Positions 17,629-24,825 of a DNA stretch of 64,000 bases are shown here, piece by piece. The stretch spans positions 142,603 to 206,602 of the forward strand of contig NZ_JAPZVQ010000006.1 in NCBI RefSeq assembly GCF_027622945.1. The letters are read 5' to 3'. Origin of the DNA: Glycomyces lechevalierae. Lineage in GTDB: Bacteria > Actinomycetota > Actinomycetes > Mycobacteriales > Micromonosporaceae. Numbering within the stretch: position 1 is the stretch's first letter; each line of letters starts with the position of its first letter. A program made the translations under genes and the position numbers. The notes under the pieces are model-generated. The model ran no database searches. It was not told the origin of the DNA and saw only the letters and a list, made by a program, of their open reading frames with translations.

Positions 17629-18582
17629 ATGCGCGACCTGAAAGCAGCGCCACAGCGTGGTCTGCTCATCGTGAACCCGAAGGCCTCCACCGGCTCGCGC
17701 CGTCGCACGCGTTGGGTGAGGAAGAAGCTCGACGACGTGCTCGATCTCGACGTCGAGGTGACCCGCCGGCGCGACCACGGCGAGATCCTGGCGAAGCGCG
17801 GAGCGGACAAGGGTTACGACGTGGTCCTCAGCCTCGGCGGCGACGGCACCGTGAACGAGGTCGTCAACGGCCTGGTCGCCGACGGCCGACCCGCCGACGA
17901 GGCCCCCATCTTCGCGCCCATCCCGGCCGGCTCCACCAACGTCTTCGCACGGGCCCTCGGACTGCCTTGGGACCGCCGCAGGGCGTCGCTGGCGATCGTG
18001 TCCGCCATCGAGGAGCGGCGGGTGCGCACGGTGAGCCTGGGGCGGGCGACCGGCGACGACGTCGACCGGCTCTTCACGTTCTGCGCGGGACTCGGCTGGG
18101 ACGCGTCGATCATCAAGAAGGTCGAGTCGTACCGGAAGAAGCGGAACCTCGGCGCGCACTACGCCCGCGCGGTGATGGCGGAGCTGAACGAGCATGGGGT
18201 GGAAGGCGACACGATTGAGGTGGAACTCTCCTCGGGTGAGGAGGACCTCTCCGAGGGGATGGTCGTGGTGCAGAACTGCGCACCGTGGACCTATCTCGGC
18301 ACCCTTCCGGTGAATCTCAACGCGCGGGCATCCTTTAATGCTGGACTTGATGTCCTGATTCTGCGTAAACTTGGCCTGTCGGACGCCGCGATGACCGCCG
18401 CTTCACTGCTGGTCGGTCGGGACGGACCGGACGGCAAGCACGCGGTGACGCACCACGATCTCTCCAGGATCCGGCTGCGCGCCGCGCTGCCGCAGGCCTT
18501 CCAGCTCGACGGGGACTACCTCGGAGAGCGGACCGACATCGAACTCAGTTCGGTTCCGGAGGCGCTGCGGGTGGCCTGCTAA
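17629..18582 (+). CDS. Diacylglycerol kinase family lipid kinase
   Basis: A 317-residue DgkB/YegS-type lipid kinase. It has VNPKAS near residue 16, the nucleotide-binding SLGGDGTVNEVVNGL near 66-80 and IPAGSTNVFARALGLP near 102-117, all family signatures. It probably phosphorylates diacylglycerol or a sphingoid/phosphatidylinositol-type lipid at the membrane; the lipid is unknown. ATG 17629 follows TACGCT by six bases with no ribosome site, so it may be leaderless. Confidence 0.88.
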   Translation: MRDLKAAPQRGLLIVNPKASTGSRRRTRWVRKKLDDVLDLDVEVTRRRDHGEILAKRGADKGYDVVLSLGGDGTVNEVVNGLVADGRPADEAPIFAPIPAGSTNVFARALGLPWDRRRASLAIVSAIEERRVRTVSLGRATGDDVDRLFTFCAGLGWDASIIKKVESYRKKRNLGAHYARAVMAELNEHGVEGDTIEVELSSGEEDLSEGMVVVQNCAPWTYLGTLPVNLNARASFNAGLDVLILRKLGLSDAAMTAASLLVGRDGPDGKHAVTHHDLSRIRLRAALPQAFQLDGDYLGERTDIELSSVPEALRVAC

Positions 18583-18919
18583 CAACTTGGGAAAACCTCA
18601 AGGTGGGTGTTGACAAGTCGCCCGTGAGCAGGCAAGGTTGATTTCGCCATCCCTACCGGGACGGCACGAGACTTACAACCGAATATCGTATTTTCGGTGC
18701 GTATAGACCGGGCATTCGGTGGGTACCTCAGTCTTGGTGAAGCTTGCAAGCCGTAACTTAGCCAAGCCCTGGCGAGCTTCCCGACGTGGTAAGCAAGCCA
18801 ACGTTGAGTACCAGTGTGTCAAACCGGTTCGACTCGCTGTCACCGACCCCGGTGTTTTCCGTTCGGGGGAGTGTGGCGGAGGCCGCCACGAGGATCCGCG
18901 GTAGGGATCCCGGCGGTGA

Positions 18920-18937
18920 CATGGAACGTGTTCCATG
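18920..18937. promoter_or_regulatory. 18-bp palindrome CATGGAAC-GT-GTTCCATG
   Basis: Perfect inverted repeat with 8-bp arms and a 2-bp centre, about 470 bp before whiB1. The form suits a dimeric repressor such as a TetR or LacI family protein. No adjacent regulator gene identifies the ligand. Confidence 0.45.
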
Positions 18938-19001
18938 AGTCTTCTTCGAGGTACAGCGCGGTGAGTTCACTCACTTCGGGCTGATTTCCGGAGTCGAACC
19001 C

Positions 19002-19036
19002 TTGACAAATCCCGAGCTTGTGAAAGTATTCACAAG
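19002..19036 (+). promoter_or_regulatory. Promoter with CRP-type operator upstream of whiB1
   Basis: TTGACA (19002-19007) is followed at a 17-bp spacing by AGTATT (19025-19030). Overlapping the -10 is a perfect palindrome CTTGTGAA-AGTA-TTCACAAG (19017-19036) that contains TGTGA-N6-TCACA, the exact CRP-family consensus. In mycobacteria whiB1 is a known target of the cAMP receptor protein Rv3676. Position over the -10 would favour repression here. The start of transcription would lie about 355 nt before the whiB1 ATG. Confidence 0.6.
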
Positions 19037-19392
19037 ATAGGTCGGGTCGAGGTGCGGACCTATTCAGTCGCCACTTGGGCGACCGACGCCGTAGGCGGGT
19101 GTGCTCCCCGATGCCCTGGCGTTCAGCAATGACGCTGATGCGAGAGTGCTCCGAACTCGCGGTGACAACGATTCCCTTTGCCGGGAAACGGGTTCCGTGC
19201 CGAGTACTCGCCGTGTCGCCCGCGAAGGTGCGACCGTCACACCGGTTTCCGTGACGGACGCGGTGCGACACTCGCGCGAAGCGACCTGAACGCCGCCGCG
19301 GTCCGCAACGGTCCGCAAGACGCCCGAACCGCAAGAGCTGTTCATAACACCGTGAAAGCGAAACGCTTGATGCTTAGCAAGGAGATGTTTTG

Positions 19393-19656
19393 ATGGATTG
19401 GCGCCACGAGGCCATCTGCCGTGACGAGGACCCCGAGCTGTTCTTCCCGATCGGGGACACCGGACCGGCACTGACGCAGATCGAGCAGGCGAAGAACGTC
19501 TGCCGGCGCTGCCCTGTGACCGAGGAGTGCCTGCGGTGGGCGCTCGAGTCCGGTCAGGACGCGGGCGTGTGGGGTGGCATGAGCGAGATCGAGCGCCGCG
19601 AGCTGAAGCGTCGCTCGGGTGCGCTGCGCACCCTGGCGACCCAGGTCGTCGGCTAG
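19393..19656 (+). CDS. whiB1: WhiB1-type iron-sulfur transcription factor
   Basis: An 87-residue WhiB protein nearly collinear with mycobacterial WhiB1 (Streptomyces WblE). The four cluster ligands are Cys9, Cys37, Cys40 and Cys46, followed by the GVWGGM turn and a basic DNA-binding tail. The [4Fe-4S] cluster reacts with nitric oxide in the family, switching DNA binding and sigma-factor contact; it is usually essential. ATG 19393 stands eight bases after AAGGAG. A TTG one codon upstream is ignored. The long upstream region suggests complex control. Confidence 0.95.
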   Translation: MDWRHEAICRDEDPELFFPIGDTGPALTQIEQAKNVCRRCPVTEECLRWALESGQDAGVWGGMSEIERRELKRRSGALRTLATQVVG

Positions 19657-19716
19657 CGGCAACGCGCAATCCCTTGATTTAGTCCATCCCTCGAATTTGT
19701 GACAACAGAAGCTTGG

Positions 19717-19742
19717 AAGGCCCGGCGGCCCCGCCGGGCCTT
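19717..19742 (+). terminator. Hairpin terminator after whiB1
   Basis: AAGGCCCGGCGG, two-base loop, CCGCCGGGCCTT: a perfect 12-bp stem 60 bp after whiB1. The remaining stretch 19743-20003 up to the convergent gene shows no further gene or signal. Confidence 0.8.
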
Positions 19743-20003
19743 CAGGCTTGTCTGGATGTGAGAGCGCCTCGCGATTCGCGGCACCCCTTTCGAGCCAAAC
19801 TATCCGAGGGGTACGACATTCTCCTCCGGCCCGATCCCAGGGCAGCACAACGCGACTCGCGCGGCGCTGGGAAGGGCCCCCGGTTGCAACGATGACGCGG
19901 GGGTACGACGATTCGGGCGGTTCCGCGGGGACCCGATCGGGTGAATTGCGGGGGATTGAGCGAGGCGAGCGGATCTGGTGGACGGCCGGGGACCGCGCCG
20001 GGG

Positions 20004-20456
20004 TCAGTAGATCTGGTGGCGCTGGGTGTCGGCGTCCGCCTCGGTGGGCGGGCGGCGCTGGGAGATCGTGATGGTGGTGGTCGAGCCCTCGACGTGGGCT
20101 TCGACCTCGTCAGTGAGGGCCCTGAGGACCTGCCACTGGTACGACCCGGAGTCGGGCAGGGGCTCGCCCTTGGGGCGGCTCAGCGCGATCTGGAGGGTCT
20201 CCTCGCCCACCGCGAGGCGGCAGTGCAGGGGCTGGTCGCTCGGCTTGCGGCGGAACGGACGCGAACGCCCGGGCTCGGCGGGGATGAGGAGCGCCACGGC
20301 GGCGTTCACCGCGGCCCGAAGGTCCTCGATCTCGTCGAGGGAGAACCCGAGTCTGGTCGCCACCGCGGCCGTCGCGGTCGGCAGGACCGACAGGTAGTCG
20401 CCCGTCGAGGGCACGTCGAGCAGCAGCACGTCCTCGCGCTCATCGCTCACCGGCAT
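20004..20456 (-). CDS. RsbW-like ATPase-fold regulator (degenerate)
   Basis: A 150-residue protein resembling the small anti-sigma-factor/serine kinase ATPases of actinobacteria. The N-terminal half has the helix-rich pattern LPTATAAVATRLGFSLDEIEDLRAAVNAAVALLIP, where RAAVNAAV matches the N box, but the G1 and G2 glycine motifs needed for a full Bergerat ATP site are not evident. It may bind a sigma factor or an anti-anti-sigma partner (a STAS protein lies at 30394) without kinase activity. Start ATG 20456 behind AGGAAG; the frame is open to 20507. Moderate confidence in the family, low in function. Confidence 0.65.
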   Translation of the reverse strand: MPVSDEREDVLLLDVPSTGDYLSVLPTATAAVATRLGFSLDEIEDLRAAVNAAVALLIPAEPGRSRPFRRKPSDQPLHCRLAVGEETLQIALSRPKGEPLPDSGSYQWQVLRALTDEVEAHVEGSTTTITISQRRPPTEADADTQRHQIY

Positions 20457-20572
20457 CGCCGCTTCCTGTGACTGAGGGGCCGAAGGACTTCCGCCCTCTC
20501 GCTGCAAAGGATAATCCGGTCGGCTGCGCAGCGAGGAACACCCCGCCTGAAATCCCGCTCAAGGGGACGCCG

Positions 20573-20640
20573 GAGACGTCTGAGCACCGGTGAGAGACGC
20601 CTGAGACGTCTGAGCACCCGTGAGGGACCGCCGGAGACGA
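20573..20640. repeat. 30-bp tandem repeat, about 2.3 copies
   Basis: GAGACGTCTGAGCACC begins at 20573 and 20603, with a third partial copy (GAGACGA) at 20633. Period is exactly 30 bp. It lies between the RsbW-like gene start and the sodN terminator. Too few copies and no spacers for CRISPR. Confidence 0.7.
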
Positions 20641-20642
20641 CG

Positions 20643-20679
20643 AAGCGCCCGCCGCCGCTGGTCGCGGTGGAGGGCGCTT
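20643..20679 (-). terminator. Hairpin terminator after sodN
   Basis: AAGCGCCC and GGGCGCTT form the outer stem; CCGCCGC and GCGGTGG extend it with one G-T pair, around loop TGGTC. It lies 24 bp beyond the sodN stop at 20703. Confidence 0.75.
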
Positions 20680-20702
20680 GTCACGTGTGCGACCGCGGGC
20701 GC

Positions 20703-21113
20703 TCAGGCCTGCTTGGTCTCCCAGAAGATCTTGGCGATCTCGTCGATCTTCGCCAGCAGCTCCTCGGCGACCTTCGGGTCGGCGGAGCCCTTGGAGCCCG
20801 AGGCCCCGGCCAGCTTCGTCGCCTCGTTCACGAGACCGTGGAGCTGCGGGTACTTCTCGAAGTGCGGCGGCTTGAAGTAGTCGGTCCACAGCACCCACAG
20901 GTGCTCCTTGACCAGGTTCGAACGCTGCTCCTTGATGATCAGGGCGCGCGTGCGGAACTCCGGGTCCTCGTTGGCCTGGTACTTCTCGCAGATGGCCTTG
21001 ACGGACTCCGCTTCAATGCGGGCCTGCGCCGGGTCGTAGACCCCGCACGGCAGGTCGCAGTGAGCCGAAGCCGAGATCTGCGGCATGAGCCGCTTGAACA
21101 GAGGCTTGAACAT
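20703..21113 (-). CDS. sodN: Nickel superoxide dismutase precursor
   Basis: Dismutates superoxide using nickel. The 136-residue precursor has a 17-residue propeptide ending ISASA, after which the mature chain begins HCDLPCGVYDPAQA: His18, Cys19 and Cys23 are the nickel hook (H1, C2, C6 of the mature enzyme). Mature length, 119 residues, is normal. The propeptide must be cleaved to free the nickel-binding amino terminus; the usual peptidase gene sodX is not adjacent. ATG 21113 preceded by GGAGGGG. Monocistronic, ended by the hairpin at 20643-20679. Confidence 0.97.
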   Translation of the reverse strand: MFKPLFKRLMPQISASAHCDLPCGVYDPAQARIEAESVKAICEKYQANEDPEFRTRALIIKEQRSNLVKEHLWVLWTDYFKPPHFEKYPQLHGLVNEATKLAGASGSKGSADPKVAEELLAKIDEIAKIFWETKQA

Positions 21114-21303
21114 GTGCCCCTCCAGCTTCTTTCCAGTGGGTGTGATTCCATGCCGACCCTACCTCTCCTAGGGTCGATTTCGGCCCGGCCCCTACAGTTA
21201 GAGACGCACGACAGTCCCGCACGGAACACCATGTTGGACAGTGCAAACGCCGTCGGCACGACCCTCGGCCCGCCAAGCGCCGCAAAGATGGAGGTCAATC
21301 CAG

Positions 21304-22266
21304 ATGCTCGCCGCCTACGCCAGTGGAGTGAACCCCGACGACCCGTTCGCCGCCCTCTCGGTGGGTGAGATCGACCCTCCGGCCGTTCCCGAGGAGTGGA
21401 CGCGAGTCCCCCTCGTGGCGGCCTCGCTCAACCACCACGACCTGTGGTCGCTCGCCGGCGTCGGCCTGCGCGCCGACCAGTGCCCGATGATCCTCGGCAC
21501 GGATGCCGTGGGGCGCACCGAGACCGGCGAGGAAGTCGTGATCTACCCGGTCATCGGGGACGCCTCGCTCGCCGACGAGACCCTGGATCCCAAGCGGACA
21601 CTCCTCTCGGAGCTGTACCCGGGGACGCTCGCCGAGTCCGTCGCGGTGCCCGAGCGGAACCTCGTCCACGTCCCCAAGGGATGGACGGCCGCCGAGGCCG
21701 CCTGCCTGCCCACCGCGTTCCTCACGGCCTGGCGGATGCTCACCACCCGCGGCCGCCTCCCCGCCGAAGGGGTCGTGCTCGTGCAGGGCACCGGCGGCGG
21801 CGTGGCCACGGCCGCGATCGTGCTCGCCAAGGCCCTCGGGGCGCGCGTCTACGCCACCGGCCGCGACCCGGAGCGCCGCGAGAAGGCCGAGGCGATCGGC
21901 GCGATCCCGATCGAGGCGGGCGAGCGCCTGCCCGAGCGCGTCGACATCGTCATCGACTCCGTGGGCGCGCCGGTCATGGCCCACTCGATCAAGTCCCTCA
22001 AGCCCGGCGGGCGGCTCGTGAGCTGCGGCGTGACCGGCGGCCCGATCGCCGAGGTCGACATGCGGCACGTCTTCTTCAAGCAGCTCGAGATCCTCGGCTC
22101 GACCATGGGCACCCGGGATGAGCTGCTCGAGGTCATCCGCTTCTGCGCCGAGCGGGAGGTCAAGCCCGTCATCGACTCCACGTTCGCGCTCGCCGACGCC
22201 GAGCGGGCGCTGCGGCGCCTGCACTCGGGCGAGGCGTTCGGCAAGGTCGTCGTCACGATCGACTAG
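21304..22266 (+). CDS. Medium-chain dehydrogenase/reductase, quinone oxidoreductase-like
   Basis: 320 residues: GroES-like N-terminal domain (SLNHHDLWSLAGVG, FPMILGTDAVG-like segment) and Rossmann domain with GTGGGVATAAIVLAKALGARVYATG near residues 160-185 for NAD(P)H. The catalytic-zinc and structural-zinc cysteine set of alcohol dehydrogenases is lacking, placing it with zinc-free quinone/enoyl reductases. Substrate unknown. ATG 21304 sits behind GGAGGTC; the open frame to 21241 is rejected. Divergent from sodN and may share its regulatory region, which could suggest a redox role (inference). Confidence 0.82.
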   Translation: MLAAYASGVNPDDPFAALSVGEIDPPAVPEEWTRVPLVAASLNHHDLWSLAGVGLRADQCPMILGTDAVGRTETGEEVVIYPVIGDASLADETLDPKRTLLSELYPGTLAESVAVPERNLVHVPKGWTAAEAACLPTAFLTAWRMLTTRGRLPAEGVVLVQGTGGGVATAAIVLAKALGARVYATGRDPERREKAEAIGAIPIEAGERLPERVDIVIDSVGAPVMAHSIKSLKPGGRLVSCGVTGGPIAEVDMRHVFFKQLEILGSTMGTRDELLEVIRFCAEREVKPVIDSTFALADAERALRRLHSGEAFGKVVVTID

Positions 22267-22305
22267 AACCCCAACGTCGTAAGTACGACAGTGGAGCCGC
22301 TTTCT

Positions 22306-22334
22306 GGCGGGTTCGCCCTACGGGCGGGCCCGCC
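22306..22334 (+). terminator. Hairpin after the MDR oxidoreductase
   Basis: GGCGGGTTCGCCC and GGGCGGGCCCGCC pair over 13 positions (two G-T pairs) with a TAC loop, 40 bp after the stop. Confidence 0.65.
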
Positions 22335-22399
22335 TGCGTTCACCCTGTAATGGATGTCACCGCCGAAAAGGTTCGCGGTGCACAAGGGGGAGAGCGGCC

Positions 22400-22897
22400 A
22401 TGTCAGTTATGGGTCGGGTCAAGGGCGGGTTCAAAGCCGCCGCCGGGAGCACGTGGGTCGTCACCAAGAAGCTCCTGATCAGAGTCGCGGTCGCGGCCGC
22501 CATCATGGTCGTCGCCATCGTCCTGGCGAGGCACGGGGAGAGCGCCGCGTCCGAGACCACCGGGGGCCTCGAGACCTCGAGCACCGACGCGCATCCGATC
22601 AGCGCGCAGCGGGCGATCCTCTCGGAAGGCTGGACCGACGAGCAGCTCTTCCTCTGCAATTACCGCGTGGACGCCACGTTCGGCGTCTCGATCTTCACGG
22701 ACACCGACTGGAGCTCGCGCCGCCTCGCGCGCCTGCTCAACGGCACCGAGGTCGAAGGCTCCTGCACGTCCACCAAGGGCGAGAAGTCATTGGGCTGCCA
22801 GGGCCTGGAATGGGAGACCGAGTGGATCCACGTGCGCCACGGCGATACGGTCGGCTACGCGCCGGCCTCCTGCCTCGCCAGCGACGGGATCTTCTAG
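22400..22897 (+). CDS. Membrane-anchored protein, unknown, SH3-like tail
   Basis: 165 residues with a basic cytosolic N-terminus, a single membrane helix at about 26-44 (LLIRVAVAAAIMVVAIVLA) and an extracytoplasmic domain of ~115 residues with four cysteines likely paired as disulfides. The end (VRHGDTVGYAPASCLASDGIF) resembles bacterial SH3-type folds that close with a GYxxxxxL pattern. No enzyme motif. ATG 22400 behind GGGGGAGA. Role unknown; a cell-wall contact function is plausible from the fold guess only. Confidence 0.65.
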   Translation: MSVMGRVKGGFKAAAGSTWVVTKKLLIRVAVAAAIMVVAIVLARHGESAASETTGGLETSSTDAHPISAQRAILSEGWTDEQLFLCNYRVDATFGVSIFTDTDWSSRRLARLLNGTEVEGSCTSTKGEKSLGCQGLEWETEWIHVRHGDTVGYAPASCLASDGIF

Positions 22898-22918
22898 CGC
22901 CGCAGCGCGTCCGGGGGC

Positions 22919-22960
22919 GTGAAAAAGCGGGGCCCGGCTTCGGCCGGACCCCGCTTTCAC
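22919..22960. terminator. Bidirectional terminator between convergent genes
   Basis: GTGAAA and GCGGGGCCCGGC pair with GCCGG(A)CCCCGC and TTTCAC around TTCG. The A-rich left flank and T-rich right flank make it usable from both strands, between the stops at 22897 (+) and 22971 (-). Confidence 0.85.
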
Positions 22961-22970
22961 GTGCAGCGGG

Positions 22971-23861
22971 CTACTTCAGGCCGACGCCGGCGACGCCCTT
23001 GACGATCTGCTTCTGGAAGATCAGGAAGACGATCAGCAGCGGCAGCGCGCCCAGGATCGCGGCGGCCATGTTCTGCGCGTAGAACAGGCCGTAACCGCCC
23101 GAGACGACGCCCAGGCCGACGGGCAGGGTCATCATCGACGGGTCGGTGGCGACCAGCAGCGGCCACAGGAAGTTGTTCCACGAGCCGATGAAGGTGAAGA
23201 TCCCGACCGCGGCCATGATCGGGCCCGAGAGCGGCAGGATCACGTTCCACAGCACCCGCAGGTGCCCGGCGCCGTCAAGCTTCGCGGCCTCCTCGTAGTC
23301 GCGCGGGATCGCGTCGAAGAACCGCTTGAGGATGAACACCATCACCGGCGCGACCACCTGCGGCAGCGCCAGACCCCAGTAGGTGCCCGCCAGGTGCAGG
23401 TCGTTGACCAGGTCGAACAGCGGGATGATGAGCGCCTGCCCCGGCACCATCAGGCCGGCGATGATCGCGCCGAAGATGATCTTCTTGCCGGGGAACTCGA
23501 ACCGGGAGAACCCGTAGGCGGCCGAGACGCACAGGACCAGCGTCAGGACGGTGACGATGGTCGAGACGATCGTCGAGTTGATCATCCACGTGAGGTGGTC
23601 GCCGCGTTCGAACAGCGTCTTGTAGCCCTCGAGCGACCAGTCCTGCGGGATCCAGTGGATGTCCTGGCCGAGGCTCGCCTCGGTCTCCACCTTGAAGGAG
23701 GTGGACAGCGCCCACAGCAGCGGCAGCAGCCAGAGCACGGCGAGCGCGGCGGCCGCGACGTACACGATGACGGCGCCCACGGACGGCTTCTTCAAGCGCC
23801 TGCGGCGGACCTCGGGGCGCGCCGACGGGGCGGCGGTCTGCTTCTCTTGCACTGCGGTCAT
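22971..23861 (-). CDS. Carbohydrate ABC transporter permease, MalG type
   Basis: Inner-membrane half of a sugar uptake ABC transporter (CUT1 family). 296 residues, six membrane helices (first at about 30-50), and the EAA loop DYEEAAKLDGAGHLRVLWNV near residue 195, where the ATPase docks. C-terminus IVKGVAGVGLK is typical (KG..GAVKG-like). One base separates it from the upstream permease stop. No ATPase gene is present in the operon, so a shared MsiK/MalK-type ATPase encoded elsewhere is expected. Confidence 0.93.
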   Translation of the reverse strand: MTAVQEKQTAAPSARPEVRRRRLKKPSVGAVIVYVAAAALAVLWLLPLLWALSTSFKVETEASLGQDIHWIPQDWSLEGYKTLFERGDHLTWMINSTIVSTIVTVLTLVLCVSAAYGFSRFEFPGKKIIFGAIIAGLMVPGQALIIPLFDLVNDLHLAGTYWGLALPQVVAPVMVFILKRFFDAIPRDYEEAAKLDGAGHLRVLWNVILPLSGPIMAAVGIFTFIGSWNNFLWPLLVATDPSMMTLPVGLGVVSGGYGLFYAQNMAAAILGALPLLIVFLIFQKQIVKGVAGVGLK

Positions 23862-23862
23862 G

Positions 23863-24804
23863 TCAGTCCTCCTTCCGGGAGAACAGCCGGAACTGGAAGA
23901 TGGAGATGATCAGGATGAGGATGAACAGCACATAGGACAGCGCGGACGCGTAGCCGATGCGGTACCCCTCGAAGCCGGAGATGTAGATGTAGTGGATGGC
24001 GACCTCGGTGGCGCGGTCGGGACCGCCGCCGGTCATGAGGTACATCTGGTCGAAGATCCGCAGCGAGGCGATGAGCTGCAGGACGATCACCAGGGCCGTG
24101 GTGCGCTTGAGCAGGGGCAGGGTGAGGTGCCACAGCTGGCGCCACCAGCTCGCGCCGTCGATGCTCGCCGCCTCGTAGACGTTCGGGTCGATGGTCTGGA
24201 GCGCGGCGAGGTAGAGGAGGAAGTTGAAGCCCATCGTCCACCACACGGTGGTGACGACGACCGACCACATCGCGGTGTTCTTGTCCTGCAGCCAGAGTGT
24301 GGGCGCCGCGGCGTCCTGGATGCCGAGGAGCTGCAGGTAGTGGTTGAGCAGGCCGCCGTCGGGCTGGTAGATCCAGATCCAGATCATGGTGACGACGGAG
24401 ACGGGCACGACGAACGGCGCGAAGAACGCCATGCGCAGGAACCAGCCGAGCTTGCGGGCCCGGTTCACCAGGAGCGCGAAGACGATCGCGAGGACGACCA
24501 GCGGCGGCGTCGAGTACAGGGTGAACTCGGCGGTGTTGCCGAGCGCGGCCCAGGCGCGCTCGTCGCCGAAGGCCTCGGCCCAGTTCTCGAGGCCGACCCA
24601 GCTCGCGGGGCGGCCGGTCAGGCTCTTGTCGGTGAAGGAGTAGTACAGGCCGAGGAAGGTCGGCCAGACCAGGAAGAGGGCGTAGAAGGCGGCGAAGGGG
24701 AGCACGAACCAGAGTCCGGCCCACTGCTGCTTCTTCGCCCCGTTGGGGGTCGGGGGCCGCGTCATCGCGGCCGGCGCTGCGGGCGCCTCGGTGTTCACAG
24801 TCAT
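23863..24804 (-). CDS. Carbohydrate ABC transporter permease, MalF type
   Basis: 313-residue CUT1 permease with six membrane helices and the EAA motif YEAASIDGASWWRQLWHLTLP near residue 210. The N-terminal 25 residues are soluble and Pro/Ala-rich. It pairs with the MalG-type permease. ATG 24804 stands behind AGGACTCCCG-type purine context and 21 bp after the binding-protein stop, in one operon. The sugar is not predictable. Confidence 0.93.
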   Translation of the reverse strand: MTVNTEAPAAPAAMTRPPTPNGAKKQQWAGLWFVLPFAAFYALFLVWPTFLGLYYSFTDKSLTGRPASWVGLENWAEAFGDERAWAALGNTAEFTLYSTPPLVVLAIVFALLVNRARKLGWFLRMAFFAPFVVPVSVVTMIWIWIYQPDGGLLNHYLQLLGIQDAAAPTLWLQDKNTAMWSVVVTTVWWTMGFNFLLYLAALQTIDPNVYEAASIDGASWWRQLWHLTLPLLKRTTALVIVLQLIASLRIFDQMYLMTGGGPDRATEVAIHYIYISGFEGYRIGYASALSYVLFILILIISIFQFRLFSRKED

Positions 24805-24825
24805 CGGGAGTCCTAATGCAACGTT

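Larger units (their letters stand above)
18583..19392 (+). promoter_or_regulatory. 810-bp non-coding region upstream of whiB1
   Basis: No ORF here has codon bias, a ribosome site or conserved motif. GC content is clearly lower than in neighbouring genes. The region holds a GGTGAAGCTTGCAAGCC copy of the dispersed repeat (18736-18752), an 18-bp palindrome (18920-18937), a TTGACA promoter with a CRP-type palindrome (19002-19036) and a GTCAC-N10-GTGAC inverted repeat near 19234-19253. It probably carries the regulatory sequence and a long leader of whiB1. A small RNA is possible but unproven. Confidence 0.6.

Noticed and set aside
18719..18904. 61-codon ORF in the whiB1 upstream gap
   Set aside because: No ribosome site, no third-position GC bias, no motif; it also contains the dispersed repeat copy.
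18823..19000. GGTTCGACTC-like T-arm sequences suggesting a tRNA
   Set aside because: Neither strand gives a paired T-stem, anticodon arm or acceptor stem around these motifs.
19101..19289. 62-codon ORF just before whiB1
   Set aside because: Not preceded by a ribosome site, composition unlike coding DNA, lies within the probable whiB1 leader.
20573..20640. Possible CRISPR from 30-bp repeats
   Set aside because: Only about 2.3 directly abutting copies, no unique spacers, no cas genes.
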